From Paraglomus occultum (Eukaryota; Glomeromycota; Glomeromycetes; Paraglomerales; Paraglomeraceae): DNA of 24,193 bases. The notes beneath the pieces are model-generated. The model was given only the letters and a program-made list of their open reading frames with translations. It ran no database searches and was not told the DNA's origin. This document shows, in pieces, positions 1 to 12,100 of this stretch. Position numbers and translations under genes: made by a program. Numbering within the stretch: position 1 is the first letter of the stretch; each line of letters opens with the position of its first letter. The stretch lies in assembly GCA_910592205.1 (NCBI GenBank), contig CAJVPJ010000471.1, positions 1 through 24,193 on the forward strand, given 5' to 3'.

Positions 1-1526
1 GTTATAACACTTGACCTTTCTTTAAGTCGATTGACTAAATCATACACTGTGAATTTCGGAAAACCTGTTAAACGTATAATTTCAGCAGGTTTCTGAATGC
101 TGTTTGCCCAAAGACTGTTCTTTGTGCCTCAAACTTTAAACCGGTTGACTTTTTTACTAACAAACGCGAAAATAGACTGCAAACGAGTTAACGATAACGA
201 AACTGTCAGAAATTTTGATAGACAAACTTTTTTTGCTTAGTATTAAAGATAAGCCGCATCAAACGGGGTTTATTGAGGCTAAATTTTTAACATAATTTTT
301 AAAAATATTTATCGTTGATGCAAACTTTTATTTTTGCTCAATATTCATAACATCAAGTACAAGTCGCATAAGCGCGATAGTAACGTACTGACTCAAAAGT
401 TATAAACACTTCCTTGATTATAATTTTAAAACAAAATGTTCAACCCTCACACAGTTACATTATACTTAACAGTTGGAACTGTACAGTTATTATTTTTTTC
501 TAGTAAACTCCAAACTTCGAATCATAACATTAATTGAAACAACGTAAAATAAGATCTTCTACTCTATATTTTTTTTTCAATTTTCATTTGCTCAATTTCT
601 TTGTTCTTGACACTACTATATTAGTTTTGTCGGTTCTTTAGTAATACAAACAGTTTTCTGAACCATTGGATCCAGCTTCATACAAGACTTTTCTAATTTT
701 TGAAAGGCTGACAACGTTCCAGATAATTTACTAAAATTATCTGCTGATAATTAGATTGAACAATTATTTCAAGATTACGCATATTTTTGTTGGCCAAGCC
801 AAGTTCTCCACTGTGCAGAAGAAAGTTGTTTCATAACAGTTTTACAATTTTTTAATAGTAAACTGTTGTTCATTGGGGCCGGTTTCCCCGTCCTGAATAT
901 TCAAATAACCTCCACACCCATTAATTACTCATGTTCAGATTAGTTTTTTGTTCAAACATATTTACCTAAAGTATAATAAAACAGGTATTTTGTAACGTTA
1001 GTTGAAAGTTTTGAACACTTCTCGGCAGATATTTAGTTGATTAAATGGCGCGTGAATGCTGAATGTTAATTTATAAAACAGTGACCAGTAAATTATTTTT
1101 TTAAATGCTGATGTCAGAAAAAATTTCTTTTCTACTCGCAGACATGCCCTGAATGAGTTAGAATTTTACCACCTAACCCATAATAAATTTGTAGGAACAT
1201 TAATTAAATATAACGTGCGTTAACGTTATTCTAATTTTTTGGTAATAGAACATCTCGTTGCGGAGTGTATTCTTGATCAATTATAAAAATCGAAGAAGTA
1301 ATCCCGGACTTTTTAATCGGCACACTACATACAAAGATATTGTAGTCAACTTACTTGTCATGCCATGGCCAATTGTAAAAATTATTTACCTATTGACTAT
1401 TTTTAATGTTCAATCACAGAGTGATCCTGCTCTAGTGAAGTGTATACATTTGAGAAAAGCGACATGGTAATAGGCTTAATGAACGGTATTTGGTAAACAC
1501 CGCATTGGCGTCTGCATTTAACCCCG

Positions 1527-1552
1527 TCTCTCTCTCTCTCTCTTTTTTTTTA
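1527..1552. repeat. (TC)n microsatellite running into a T tract
   Basis: An uninterrupted run of TC dinucleotides is followed directly by a run of T. It is a simple-sequence tract with no sign of function. Confidence 0.9.
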
Positions 1553-3269
1553 ATTTATCAAAACGTAAACCATTAATATTCAAAAATGGGTTTATAATTG
1601 CTTTTACGACTATATAATTGTCAAAAATCTTGGCATATGTTATAGTTTATACTCCTTAACGGATACTTGTACTTTGTTGTTGACAACGTTCATACTAAGC
1701 GCTTCTTTCTCATCTAATCAGAATTAATGACTTCACATATTAAATACCAGAAGTGCGAAAGATTCAAACCGTTAAACTGTTCGTAACTGTGTGTGATAAT
1801 GCTTGTTGCAAAGCCTTTAGTTTATAATACAGTAATTTGCGTCTGCATCAGAAATCGCATGTTGATAATATAGATCTTATGAAGAAACTAGACTATAACA
1901 CGTAAATAAATAACCAGATATATTGTCATTACTTTATAATCGCAAAAGTGATTTTCTAATACCACAGGTAAATATATTAATATATTGGGGCTTTGGTAAA
2001 CAGCTTACATAACGTGCGTGTTTGAGCCAACGTATCAATGTAAACAAGTCGAATGCGAAAGAAGAATAAAATAATACTTTCACAAAGATCATTATTAATA
2101 TTTCAATACCTTGCTACATCTTCTATATTAATACCGCATGAATCAGTTGAATGAAAGAACTTGTTCATAAGGAAGAGTTCACCGACCGCTATTCGCTTTC
2201 CAAAGTCAGGTAATCGAAATCGGGCATACAAATCATGTGACATGTATTATTATTCGGAGATTACCGTAATCGGTCTTTTTTGAGTGGCACACCATCGTGT
2301 TCCATTAGTTTATCAGCCGATGCGCTCTGACGATATACATGGTCCATGTGAGCCAAAAGGTCTCATGACTGACCACGTTTTTTGATTCGGCTTTTCTTTC
2401 AATTTCTTTCCTGATTACGATTTCGGAGGTGCATATTACAAAACAGTGGGGTTGACGATCATTCGTCATGTGTTCAAAGTTTCTTTGTGGGCAATCTGCA
2501 ATCTGCAAAAAAGAAACTCCCTTTTTTCTCGTCTGCTATTTGTGATTGTTCTTCCACTGTGTAGAGAGGGGGAGGGGAAAAAGTCGCAGCTATTCTGGTT
2601 TTTTGTGGTCGGTTCATACGTATAGTTGATGTCATTCGAAATGCTGTACCCCACAAAAGCAGGCGCAGACAATTATTGTGGGATTATGAGGTGGTCTCCT
2701 GACCAAATGTCTAGTAAACAAACATGTGATTAACGTAACCTGTCAACTTATTACCCTTATTTGGATTTAGTATGTGTTACGAAAACTCATTAACAAACAA
2801 TTCATCGTTAAAGTGGTATTGCATGTATTACATGAACTGGCCGAAAAAGTAGATATTTGATCACCTGAACCAAAAATTTCCGGTGTGGCTGGGTCATGTG
2901 GCTGACAGCCCATTGTAAGGCCTTGTTTATTGTCGTTTTTTTGATGATCGGAAAATTTTCAAAGTTCCCGTTTTTGATACATGGTCGGAAAATACCCAGG
3001 TTCATCGGGTGATGCTTCGTTCCCATCAACTGTGACGATAATCTGTATCACTTACTATTCTACGAAATTTTCAATAAGATATTTCCTGACGTATTTGCAA
3101 GCATTATCATCACGAACTGACGAAACTCCTAACGCCGGAAATTGATGGACGTTATTTTTGCGCTGTCAATTAATAATCAACATGCGTATGTCAAGAGTAC
3201 GTTATATTAATGCGGAAGAATTGTACAACGCGTTTCGATTTACAAAAGACTGAGGCGGTCAAATGTTCA

Positions 3270-3280
3270 CCCCCCCCCCC
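3270..3280. repeat. Poly-C run of 11
   Basis: Eleven consecutive C residues sit in otherwise AT-rich DNA. A run of this kind is prone to length error in sequencing. A matching run of 11 G lies at 5667-5677. Confidence 0.9.
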
Positions 3281-3427
3281 AAATAACTCTTTCAACAATA
3301 ACGTTTCTGGTCGAATTGATAGAACTTAGGTGTTTGGTCGGTTTATTTTATCTTTCTTTTAACATCAATCATAGAAATCTTATTAGATGTGAAACCGATG
3401 GAAACATTCGAAAGAATCTCGTAGAGA

Positions 3428-3485
3428 AGAAAAAAAAAAAGAGAAAACGTTTCAATATTTACCAAAAAAAAAAGAAGAAAAGAAA
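3428..3485. repeat. A-rich purine tract
   Basis: Two long A runs separated by short G-containing words make an almost pure purine strand. The tract accounts for the lysine-rich open frame that crosses it, which I do not regard as a gene. Confidence 0.8.
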
Positions 3486-4366
3486 GTCTATATTATTTAC
3501 AAGTACAGTCAACAGCAAGAGACTGGCCAGTCTATGGAGTTAAAAATGTACAAATTGAAGATATACGCCGATAAAACTAACAATCTCGCGTGCGCAAATA
3601 GACTTCTGATAATTGAAGTTGATTGTCCTTTGTCAAATTAAAATCCCTAACAAAAAAGAAGATTAAAACCATACAATCTGTAGTTCGTTATGATATACCT
3701 CCAAAAAAAAACTAGTCAGTTTCTTGTAAAAAACTGGAAAGAAAGAAAAAAAGAAACCATTAAAAAAAATCTGTTTGTGATGTATAATTATCACAAAAAG
3801 CTACATACATGGTAACGAAAAACGATACCGAAAATTCTACATAGGAGCGGGGATGATTAAAAAGAGTTTGGTTCTATGTATTAATAATCTATATTCGTCC
3901 TTTTTTGCCAAAAAATCAAAAGGATCCCGAATTAGTTATTCATGCGCACATACGTATATGTGTATGCAGAAGGAATTAATGGTGGAATTTGAAATTGTTT
4001 GGGAATGGATTAATGGTAAAAAGGGTGGGAATAGAAGAAACACAAAAGATAATGGTGATGTTGATGCTGATGTTGTTAATAGTAATAATTGTCCAACAAA
4101 GTGGGGATGGAAGAAACAAAAATCAGAGATATGATGGATTGACGACGAATGTCTGAGTAATCGAAAATAAGAGTGTTTCGAATAAAAAGTTGAAAAAAAT
4201 TTGCATAATTTTCGATAATCGATGGTTCATGTCGAATATAAGTGAAGGCTTAAAATGAAAATGTTGATGATGGGAAAAGAAACCGCCAAGAAGTTGCGGG
4301 GGAGAAGTGATGTTGTGTGGGAGATGTAATGATAATCATCAACCCCATCTTTCAGATAAAGCCGAT

Positions 4367-5325
4367 TCATGCCTCTCGAGCCATGTTCCAATCAGCACCT
4401 AAATCCAACTCGTGCTTGTGCTCTTCCAGAAAAGCCTTTACTTCTTCACCCGATACCCACAAGTCATACTTTAACAATCCGAGGAAACTTCTCTCCATCG
4501 TGTTTACATCCCTAACAGAGTACAGACCACCGGTGACATCTGCGATCATCTTGTTCTGGAGTGATTCATCGCAAACGAATTTACTGGCAACCAATATAGT
4601 CGAAAGGAATATCTTGTGTGGAGTATCAAAGTCCCCACGAGCGGTGGCGGGAAGTATCTTCTTCAACCGATGTATGTAGATCAGGCCGATTACCATCGTC
4701 GTTGTCGATACCTTGGCTTTGGCCGTGATTTCTCTTATGAAATGCATAAGGTCGGGCAAGGAGGCATTCTTGAGTGAGCGTTGGGAGCATTGGAGAACCG
4801 AGTCGCATGAGCCTGCAGTGAATGCTGAAAAAAAGATTTACGGTAACAAAGTTCATGGTTAGCATATGATTTTGGGTTAGACTCGGAGATTACTAATCCC
4901 ATATAATTTGATAATAAGCTGTTGTGTTACTAATTAATAAACGAACGATTTATGAATGAATAGAAGATCATTCCTCGCTTTAACCAATGTAATAATACAA
5001 AATATTCTAATGTTGGACTGTAAGGAGAACAAACACACCAACCCCCCTCTTCCCATTCTCCGCCTGTTTGTAACTGTTTGAGATGATTTTTGTTTACGCT
5101 CTTAGATGGGAATGTTTATGTAATACTAATATTTAAAAGATTTTTCAATTACCAATAGAGGGAATGACCGACATTTGTATCATATGACCAAATGAACCAC
5201 AACAACCGATGACCTGAATGACTTTTATAACCCTCTCTAAACCATAATAATGATAGCTACTTACACATTAAAGCTTCTCCACCGAGCGTTTCGATGCTAC
5301 CACTGTAAACGAGTGCGCAAGTCAT
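4367..5325 (-). CDS. PHO80/PCL-type cyclin, two exons
   Basis: Likely the regulatory subunit of a PHO85-like cyclin-dependent kinase. Exon 1 is 5325-5265 and exon 2 is 4824-4367. The 440-nt phase-1 intron has a GTAAGT donor, a CTAAC branch site near 4860 and a T-run before its CAG. Joined, they give 172 aa. The cyclin box runs from about residue 43 (SLPDLMHFIRE) through STTTMVIGLIYIHRLKK (60-76), DFDTPHKIFL (85-94), VASKF (99-103) and MERSFLGLLKYDLWV (130-144). K102 and E131 correspond to the Lys/Glu pair that contacts the kinase in cyclins. The ATG at 5325 is the first ATG after a TATA-like site. The frame stays open 37 codons further upstream without another ATG, so a longer N-terminus from an unseen exon cannot be excluded. 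A second in-frame acceptor 12 nt downstream would remove four residues. Compared with about 280-290 aa in the yeast relatives, the protein is short at both ends. The gene symbol cannot be settled among PCL members. Confidence 0.92.
4825..5264 (-). other. Intron of the cyclin gene (440 nt)
   Basis: The donor is GTAAGT at 5264, the branch-like word is TGCTAACC, and the acceptor is TTTTTTTCAG ending at 4825. At 440 nt it is far longer than the two kinase introns in this window (65 and 76 nt). I read it for an additional coding exon and saw none. Confidence 0.85.
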
Positions 5326-5555
5326 GATTGGAGTTACTTCTGGACTGTCCTTTATCTGAGAATTGCAAGTGTCGTTTAAAAGTTTGTTATCCGGCGTGTG
5401 CGGGAAAAGGTTGATTGAGTTGGTTGTTGGATTTGCTTAAGCGTTTTTTCTTGTAAATTGTCGTAACGGCGGTTTTTATTGGTTAAATGAAACCGGAGAA
5501 GAGTATACCAGTATTAATGCGTTTTTGGTTTGATTCGTTGATTGAACAACTTGCG

Positions 5556-5568
5556 TATATAAATTATA
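5556..5568 (-). promoter_or_regulatory. TATA-like element upstream of the cyclin gene
   Basis: The minus strand reads TATAATTTATATA about 230 nt upstream of the cyclin ATG. No ATG occurs on the minus strand between about 5520 and the start codon, which fits a leader of about 200 nt. In copy B the matching site (near 16907-16923) is broken. A second TA-rich word at about 5608-5618 is also lost in copy B. Confidence 0.4.
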
Positions 5569-5666
5569 TGTCGTTACGATCGCAATTACGCTGGTGTTGG
5601 TATTAAGAGTATATATATAGTAGATGGTGATGATGATGAGTTGTATGAATTATCGTACAAGACGGA

Positions 5667-5677
5667 GGGGGGGGGGG
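5667..5677. repeat. Poly-G run of 11
   Basis: Eleven consecutive G residues lie within copy A. The surrounding block of about 75 nt is absent from copy B, so the run either arose after the duplication or was deleted from B. Confidence 0.9.
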
Positions 5678-5998
5678 ATAAGGTTAGGAAATCCAGGAAA
5701 TCCTATCTCGATAATTACGATAACTGAAACGGAAAAACTTTCAGTTGAAGGGAATATCGACGAATGTTAATCCGAGAGATGGATAAATGGAAAGGATAAA
5801 TAATAATAATAAGGGCGAGGATATGTCCTCTACTATCGTTGTAGTAAATAATTGGTATTTTCAACACTGTACGATTTCTCCGAATGCCAACAGGCCTCTC
5901 TTTATATACCATCGATTACCAATAAGGATAATACCAAATAAGCTACATATAATTGATTTGTACTATAATAATATAAAAAATTTTTTGGTGTAATAAAC

Positions 5999-6346
5999 AC
6001 TATATAAATTATTTATGTATACTGAGCGACAGTAGCTATTGTTTTGTTCATAAACAATAAAGAACTTGAACTAGTACTGACTTGACAGCATCAATAATAG
6101 AACGAATAATAATGGTTATAGATATATATATTATTTATACGTTATTGCTAATAGTTTTACCAGTTGATTCCAGTATTCGCTCTATTTTACTTTACAGCGT
6201 TCGTTTCAAAGTCTTTAATTATGTGTGTATATTTTCTACTGTGTATTATCGGTCAAATCACCAAGATCCGATAGTTACCAATAATGTTCTTCATAAATTA
6301 TAATGTTTATTAATATATATACTTTTATAACCGGCAAATTGGTAAT
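5999..6346 (+). repeat. Highly conserved core of the duplication (copy A)
   Basis: Aligned by eye with 17085-17436, it shows roughly 10 substitutions, nearly all transitions, and about four small indels. It contains a small inverted word (TTGTTCATAAACAA near 6043) followed at once by AATAAAG. An open frame at 6082-6303 is broken in copy B by a one-base deletion, so the conservation is not explained by protein coding. Confidence 0.9.
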
Positions 6347-9113
6347 CGTTGCATATCAGTAATTATTATCAGCCACATTTAGAATGACCTCTTAATGTAA
6401 CATAGACATGCATCGTATTAGTTGCTATGATATCGGCTACACTAGAGACGAACGATATGACTCGACGTTTTTAATAGACGGCCTAATTATACTGTTGTTT
6501 GTCGTAGCACTTCCACGAATACATGTAAGGTTTAGCGGATAGTTGAAGGGTTGTCCAATTTATGTTGATTAGACATACTTAATCAGCGCATGACCATAAA
6601 CATGACCACAAACATCACGAGATAATGTCCTACCGTGTTACAAATACACCAATCAAAGTCGATTTGTACGGTGTCGTTATCGCATTCAAAGAAACCGCAA
6701 TAGGTATGTAACCAGATATTTCTGTCACTTATCGTAATACAGATTAACATTTTTTTTTGTAGTCAAAATATGTTACAACTCGGATGCAAACCATGTAAGT
6801 TGTTTTTCTGCTGGAGAGATATTAGTCATTGACATGAATGACACAAATTGGGAATAAAAAGCAATTATATATAGCTGGCGTTTCTCGTTTTCGGATAATA
6901 TAAACTAGCATAGCATCGTATATTTATGATTGGTTGGTGGAAGAACACACTAGTAACTGATTACATATTACGCTTTTCTTATTATATTAGCCCAAGATCC
7001 GAATTGTCCAATAACATGTCAAGCAATTAAAATATTATTCACCATCCCGTCAATGTATTACCTAGCCGCAAATTTCCACATGAAAGCTATTTGACTATCC
7101 TTATTCCTATATTTTTGTTTCCCACGTTAGTTCCTAAATCTAGTTTCGCTCAGTTTCGTGTGTATTTACTATACTATATTGTGATGTATCAGATTATTTT
7201 TTTTTTACCTGTAGCTCTTTGTTTAATGCCAAAACATCTTTGTTTGTTGAAAAAAAAAACATTAATGCAGCTGAAAAACGGGCAGCATGAGTGACGAGGC
7301 TGAATATGTTGAAGGCGCATCGCATGCAGATAGATGGAAAAAAAATTGGTCAATGTCAGAAAACGCGAGGACGTTAATGTGTGTATACAATTGATGTAAT
7401 GTGCACATGGATGTATACCGAAGAAGTAGTAGCAAATAGGGACACGTGGAGACAAATTCTGTTTGCGTGAGAGTAGGAAAGAGAGAACGTTTCTGTGTGA
7501 GTTAAATCTCACACTTTAGATCCTCCGTAATTGCGACGTAATATCAAAGTAACGCGGATACTTTTAAGAACTAACATCGAATTTGTTCCCACTATGTTTA
7601 ATACAATAGGATTATGTGCACGTACGATGTACAATCACCTATCTATAGTATCATTATAATGAACGATACAACGGTGGGACTATGTATCCACAATATTAAC
7701 ACTTTTTTTATACAATTTATTTTAGTCTATTCATCTACCTAGTTTAAGTTGCCGATTTGGAATATCTGCAATTAATATACCTCATTCCCCTGATGTGTTT
7801 CGTTCCAGTTAGTATAAATAATCGAGTATAATAGAAATTCCGAAACAGAGAGAAAACCGAGGGCGAGACAAAGAATTTGATTGAACATGCACCATATTGA
7901 TCAAATGATAACAATGATAAAAAGTCATTATAACAAGAGATTTAAATAAAAAAACTGCTTTGATCCGCTGAATAAATGCAAAGCGTGTGTACACACATAC
8001 AGTTGTATATAATAGATTATATATTTGTTGAACATGGTCCCCATCAAAACGCCCATTCACTAAAATGATAGACAAGATCATTATCAATACGCCCTCATTA
8101 CTGATTAGAAAAAGAAATGAAATAAACTTTACCACATTTATATAATTCGATGATTTTTAATTGGCTGTTTCAATAAATGTCTGTGGTTTTTTGTTATGTT
8201 TCCAGATTCGGCTAAACGCTAAAAAAATAAAGAGTAAGCAGCTACAATAATTGCGAGCTAGAATGTCTAGAACACTTGAAACCGATATATTGTTGAGTGA
8301 GTAACTATCTATTCTTTTTTTTTTGTATGTGCCAATATTACTGTGACAGTCGAAGCATGTAATGTAACATGTAATATAATAACATCATGTATGTAATATG
8401 TCAATTTATTCCTTAATAATAAGTCACATGTTCAACATACAGATTTGAGTATTACATTGGTATTTATAGTTTCAAAACCATTAGCAAACACGAGAGTCGA
8501 CTATATTATTTACAACATGAGGATTCACCGCCCCCATCCCCCAACTATATTTTTTTTTAATGACAGATAGGGGATGAGCGCAGCAAATGACAGGTTTTCC
8601 AGATGGATCATGAGTGGCTTTGAGCGGCCATTGATTGACAGAAAAAAAAAAGGGCTGACAACCAACGAGTGGAAAGCAATATTATTAAACCCGATAATCC
8701 CAGTTTCATAATAATTATCCAGTGTATTATACGAGAAATCAAACAATTCAGTGGTTCGATCCAACCGTTTGCAGTGCTCCCTACTCCCCTCCTTTACTCC
8801 TGACGGACATTACGCTGTTTACCTTATTACCGTAATCAATTTTATTCTTATTGTGTGTTACATTATACAGTATATTTATTTATCATTCATATTTATTGTT
8901 TGTAAAATGTCGGAGTTGGATGAAACCCAAGCACTCCTAATGCTCATTCATATGTGCATACATTCATTCATTCCTACGACAACAACGAAAGGGCAAGCAA
9001 GGGGTGGGTACAACTAAGAATATACATTATCAACGATCCCGTTATCATATAATCTTTGTAGACAAAAGAAAAAGCGAGTGAGCAAGTGAGCGGAGAGGAA
9101 AAGGAGAATCGAT

Positions 9114-9132
9114 AAACAAACAAACAAACAAA
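9114..9132. repeat. (CAAA)n microsatellite
   Basis: Four to five tandem copies of a four-base unit, with no associated feature. Confidence 0.85.
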
Positions 9133-12100
9133 TCAATGAACATCGGTTTTACATATGAATCAGTTATACGATATCAGTTACAACAATGGCATAGTTTGTT
9201 CTTTTTTTTTTTTTCGTCGATTTCAGGAAACGAGTCCAGGTGCAGGAATTAATATAGTATGTGTGACTCAGGTCCGTCCCCCTCCAGGCATCGTCTATTC
9301 CGTTAATGTCAATTTTTCTTTTTTGCGACAGAGACTTTCCCATATATACTCTTACGTTATATTTTACCTTTCCCACAGTTTGTTTGTCCAATCACAAGTC
9401 ATTCTCACGATAAAGATAATAGACAATAGACAATAGATGAATGTATCATAACGGCATTTCAGAGCTTTTTTCTTTATTTGAATCATGTGAATAACACTAC
9501 ATACACAATATTGACGAACAAAAGTACCATCCGCACAAGCCCTCGGGTATTGTATATCAATCTACCCATGTCCAGTCCCCGAGTGGGGTTAGCAAATCAG
9601 TTTGTCAGAACGATAAGCTTATTAACTAGTTACGTTCTTGTGACGAAACAATATACCGAATAGCCTATTTTTAGTCTTCCAATAATGCTATTCTCCGACT
9701 TCCATTACGAACAATACCATCATGTCTCTTTCTTCTTGCATCTGTCAAATGCCATTCATCATCTCACTCCTCCGGTTTTCCCGGGTACGTCTTGGGTCAT
9801 TGCTGGATAAAGCTAACAATATGTCTGATTGTCTATTAAAGAACAATTATTTTAGCGTTTGGCCTGACCTGATCAACTCTTTGTGTGTGTGCGTGTGTTG
9901 GATCCCAAGATTAACATGCACAATCAATCGTAGGGTGATTGTCTGTCCGCTAGGTGTAGATCAAGATAAACGTTGAATATGAAATTATTATATTCCCACC
10001 AGCCATAAAATAGGAGGACAGAACAAGTGGTTAACAATGATATCTTGTATCAATCATATGGTTATCATAATCAAGATGGCAATGTGATAGCACTTGTGAC
10101 CCCGTTTGTTATCTACTGCGCAAGTAAATGTCGAATAATATTGGTTATTGAATGGTAAATAATAATAAATGATAATATTAACAGTAATAATTACATACCA
10201 CTGTTATAAACGAGGTTTCATCAATTATTTATATGTTACCGTCTTTGTAATCTCACCCCACTCTTTTCTTTTCCCTTTCCTTCTACCCCCTATTTCGTTC
10301 ACCATATTTCGTTAACGACAATTGAAAATCCCTCAGCCACATCGACTACCGTAATTGAAATAACAAACAAATGAGTGGAGTACCTCGGTCGACTTGAAGA
10401 GTTCTAGCACCTGTCATACACTCACAAAGGGACAGATATATCGATATAGAACAAGACAAAAATTTTTACTTGAGCGATTGGCAGAAAAACGAAGATTGGT
10501 CAACGGGTGTGAATAAAAAACGGGACCGGAAAAGAAAACAAAAGAGAGATTGTTTGTCGACTGAGTAATAAATAGGCTACATGCAGGAGGCAAGAGATAA
10601 ACATATGCATCTATACTAGTTTTTTTATACTGCATTTCAGTACATTTGATAATCCATTGTCCTTGGCCGCATGGCAAGATGCATAGTACACACAGATGAT
10701 AGTGACTAATATCTATCCTATTTGTACACTGATTGTAACACGCCTTGCCAAATCGGGCGGATATTATAGTATAGCCTCATGCCGAGAAGAGATGCTATCA
10801 GGTCATGTGGGATCCCAAAGAGACTGAGAAACAAAGGAAATAGGATAGGCGAGTTTCTTTATCTAGTATAAACGTTGTATACTGTCAAATATAAATTCAT
10901 CTCAACAAAGAGTATCCAAGAGAAAACTGACTTTTTTCCCATATATGAGCAAGTTTTATTATAACAGTTAAGCATAAGATGTGAAATAAAATTGCCGGTT
11001 TCAAATAGAACCAGTATATGGAGAACACTTTGGTTTATCTCGCGTGGTGTAAAATTAAAAATGCACAAAGAAATCCGTTGGCTAAACTTAAAACCTAAAC
11101 ACTATCATCATTCATACACACCATTTTCATCATAATGTTATCGTGCATACGTATGCAGTACTTTGGTCATACATTTCATGTCTAAGTATAAATATCCAAT
11201 AGTTCTTAGAACTAGTTTTATAAACAGAAAATTTTCTTTCTCTTTTTTTCTTTTTAAAGAAACGGGATAGGGAGAGAGAGAAAAAAATTTTTTTGAAATG
11301 CACAAGTATGTACAGGTGATGACAAGCAGATTAGGTTTATTATGATAGGCGTTGTGGGTGGTTGGACAATAAGGATAAACATCATACATAAGTAATATAG
11401 GCGTAACGAACAAAAAAGACATCATAAATAATGCAGAGCGAAACACGTTGCCAAACAATAGGGTCATTCGTTTTTTTTACAACAGAATGTTGCCATATAT
11501 ACGGCTAAGTAGTAACCACATTAATCGTAATGGTGGCAGTGCAAATAACAATAATGACAGCACGACATCGTAAATAACAGAGCAATGTACGATCAATCTA
11601 ATGAAATGACTTATCGGCTTTATCACCGTACTCATTGACATCAACTGACCAAATAATTAATGTCATCAGATAACATACGCCCATTGTATTAATATGGGAG
11701 GACATGCAGATAAAATGAATATTTGACATCATTCGATGCATCTCTTTAATAATTAGTAATAGCATAACTGTATAACATCACAACTACTGTACTGGTAGTT
11801 GCTGTGAATCTTGTCCGCAGGTAGTATTCCAAGAGGTTTTGAGAATATCAAAATGTTAAGCCTTTCATACTGTGACATCCTTGCGTTGCATTGTTTCTGG
11901 TACCCATCCTCTATCTTCCTAAGCCTAAAAAACTAATAGTTTCAACAATGAGTCCAATAATCATGATAATCTCAACACTAGTCTTATCGTTAAGCTACCA
12001 TCTAAAACATTCACAGTCTCCTTGAACCCCGACATTTGGTCCAGAGTTTATCGTGCACTTTTTTGTGCCAGCCAAGCAAAGAAAAATTTTTCTTGCTTTC

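Larger units (their letters stand above)
1..4366. other. Gene-free AT-rich region downstream of the cyclin gene
   Basis: I find no supportable gene on either strand. The short open frames here (for example at 2305-2672 and 2808-3029 on the minus strand, and 3316-3543 and 3853-4134 on the plus strand) show no recognisable domain, no splice continuation and no flanking signals. Several follow simple-sequence tracts. 2160-3120 is somewhat less AT-rich than its surroundings but gave no protein match in any frame I read. The part nearest 4366 presumably includes the cyclin 3' UTR, because that gene runs on the minus strand and ends here. Confidence 0.5.
5226..6665 (+). repeat. Segmental duplication, copy A (overlaps cyclin exon 1 and its 5' flank)
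   Basis: This segment recurs in the same order and orientation at 16657-17545. Shared landmarks include the exon-1 donor region, the word GAGAATTG, the stretch before TGAAACGGAAAAA (near 5724), ATCGATTACCAA (near 5911), the nearly identical core 5999-6346, and the closing CATGACCACAAACATCACGA (near 6601-6620). Three blocks of A are missing from B: about 5647-5722 (including the poly-G run), about 5741-5901, and about 6373-6558. Copy A belongs to the intact cyclin gene, so it is the likely source. Confidence 0.93.

Noticed and set aside
2305-3029. Cluster of minus-strand open frames tested as a decayed gene
   Set aside because: No ordered set of family motifs appeared when frames were joined, in contrast to the ATPase pseudogene.
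3316-3543. Lysine-rich open frame
   Set aside because: The lysines come from poly-A purine tracts. There is no domain, promoter or splice context.
3853-4134. 93-codon plus-strand open frame downstream of the cyclin
   Set aside because: It ends in GATGTTGATGCT-like simple repeats and lies opposite the presumed cyclin 3' UTR. No family resemblance or promoter.
6082-6303. 73-codon open frame inside the conserved duplication core
   Set aside because: Copy B has a one-base deletion in the matching TA-rich run, which breaks the frame, and the peptide shows only AT-driven Ile/Tyr/Leu composition. The conservation is therefore not for this protein.
7189-7512. 107-codon minus-strand open frame
   Set aside because: The composition is dominated by Phe, Leu, His and Ser from T-rich runs, and it overlaps an opposite-strand frame. 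No supporting signals.
8750-8765. GGTTCGATCC, a tRNA-like B box
   Set aside because: No matching A box, acceptor stem or anticodon arm could be folded from the upstream sequence.
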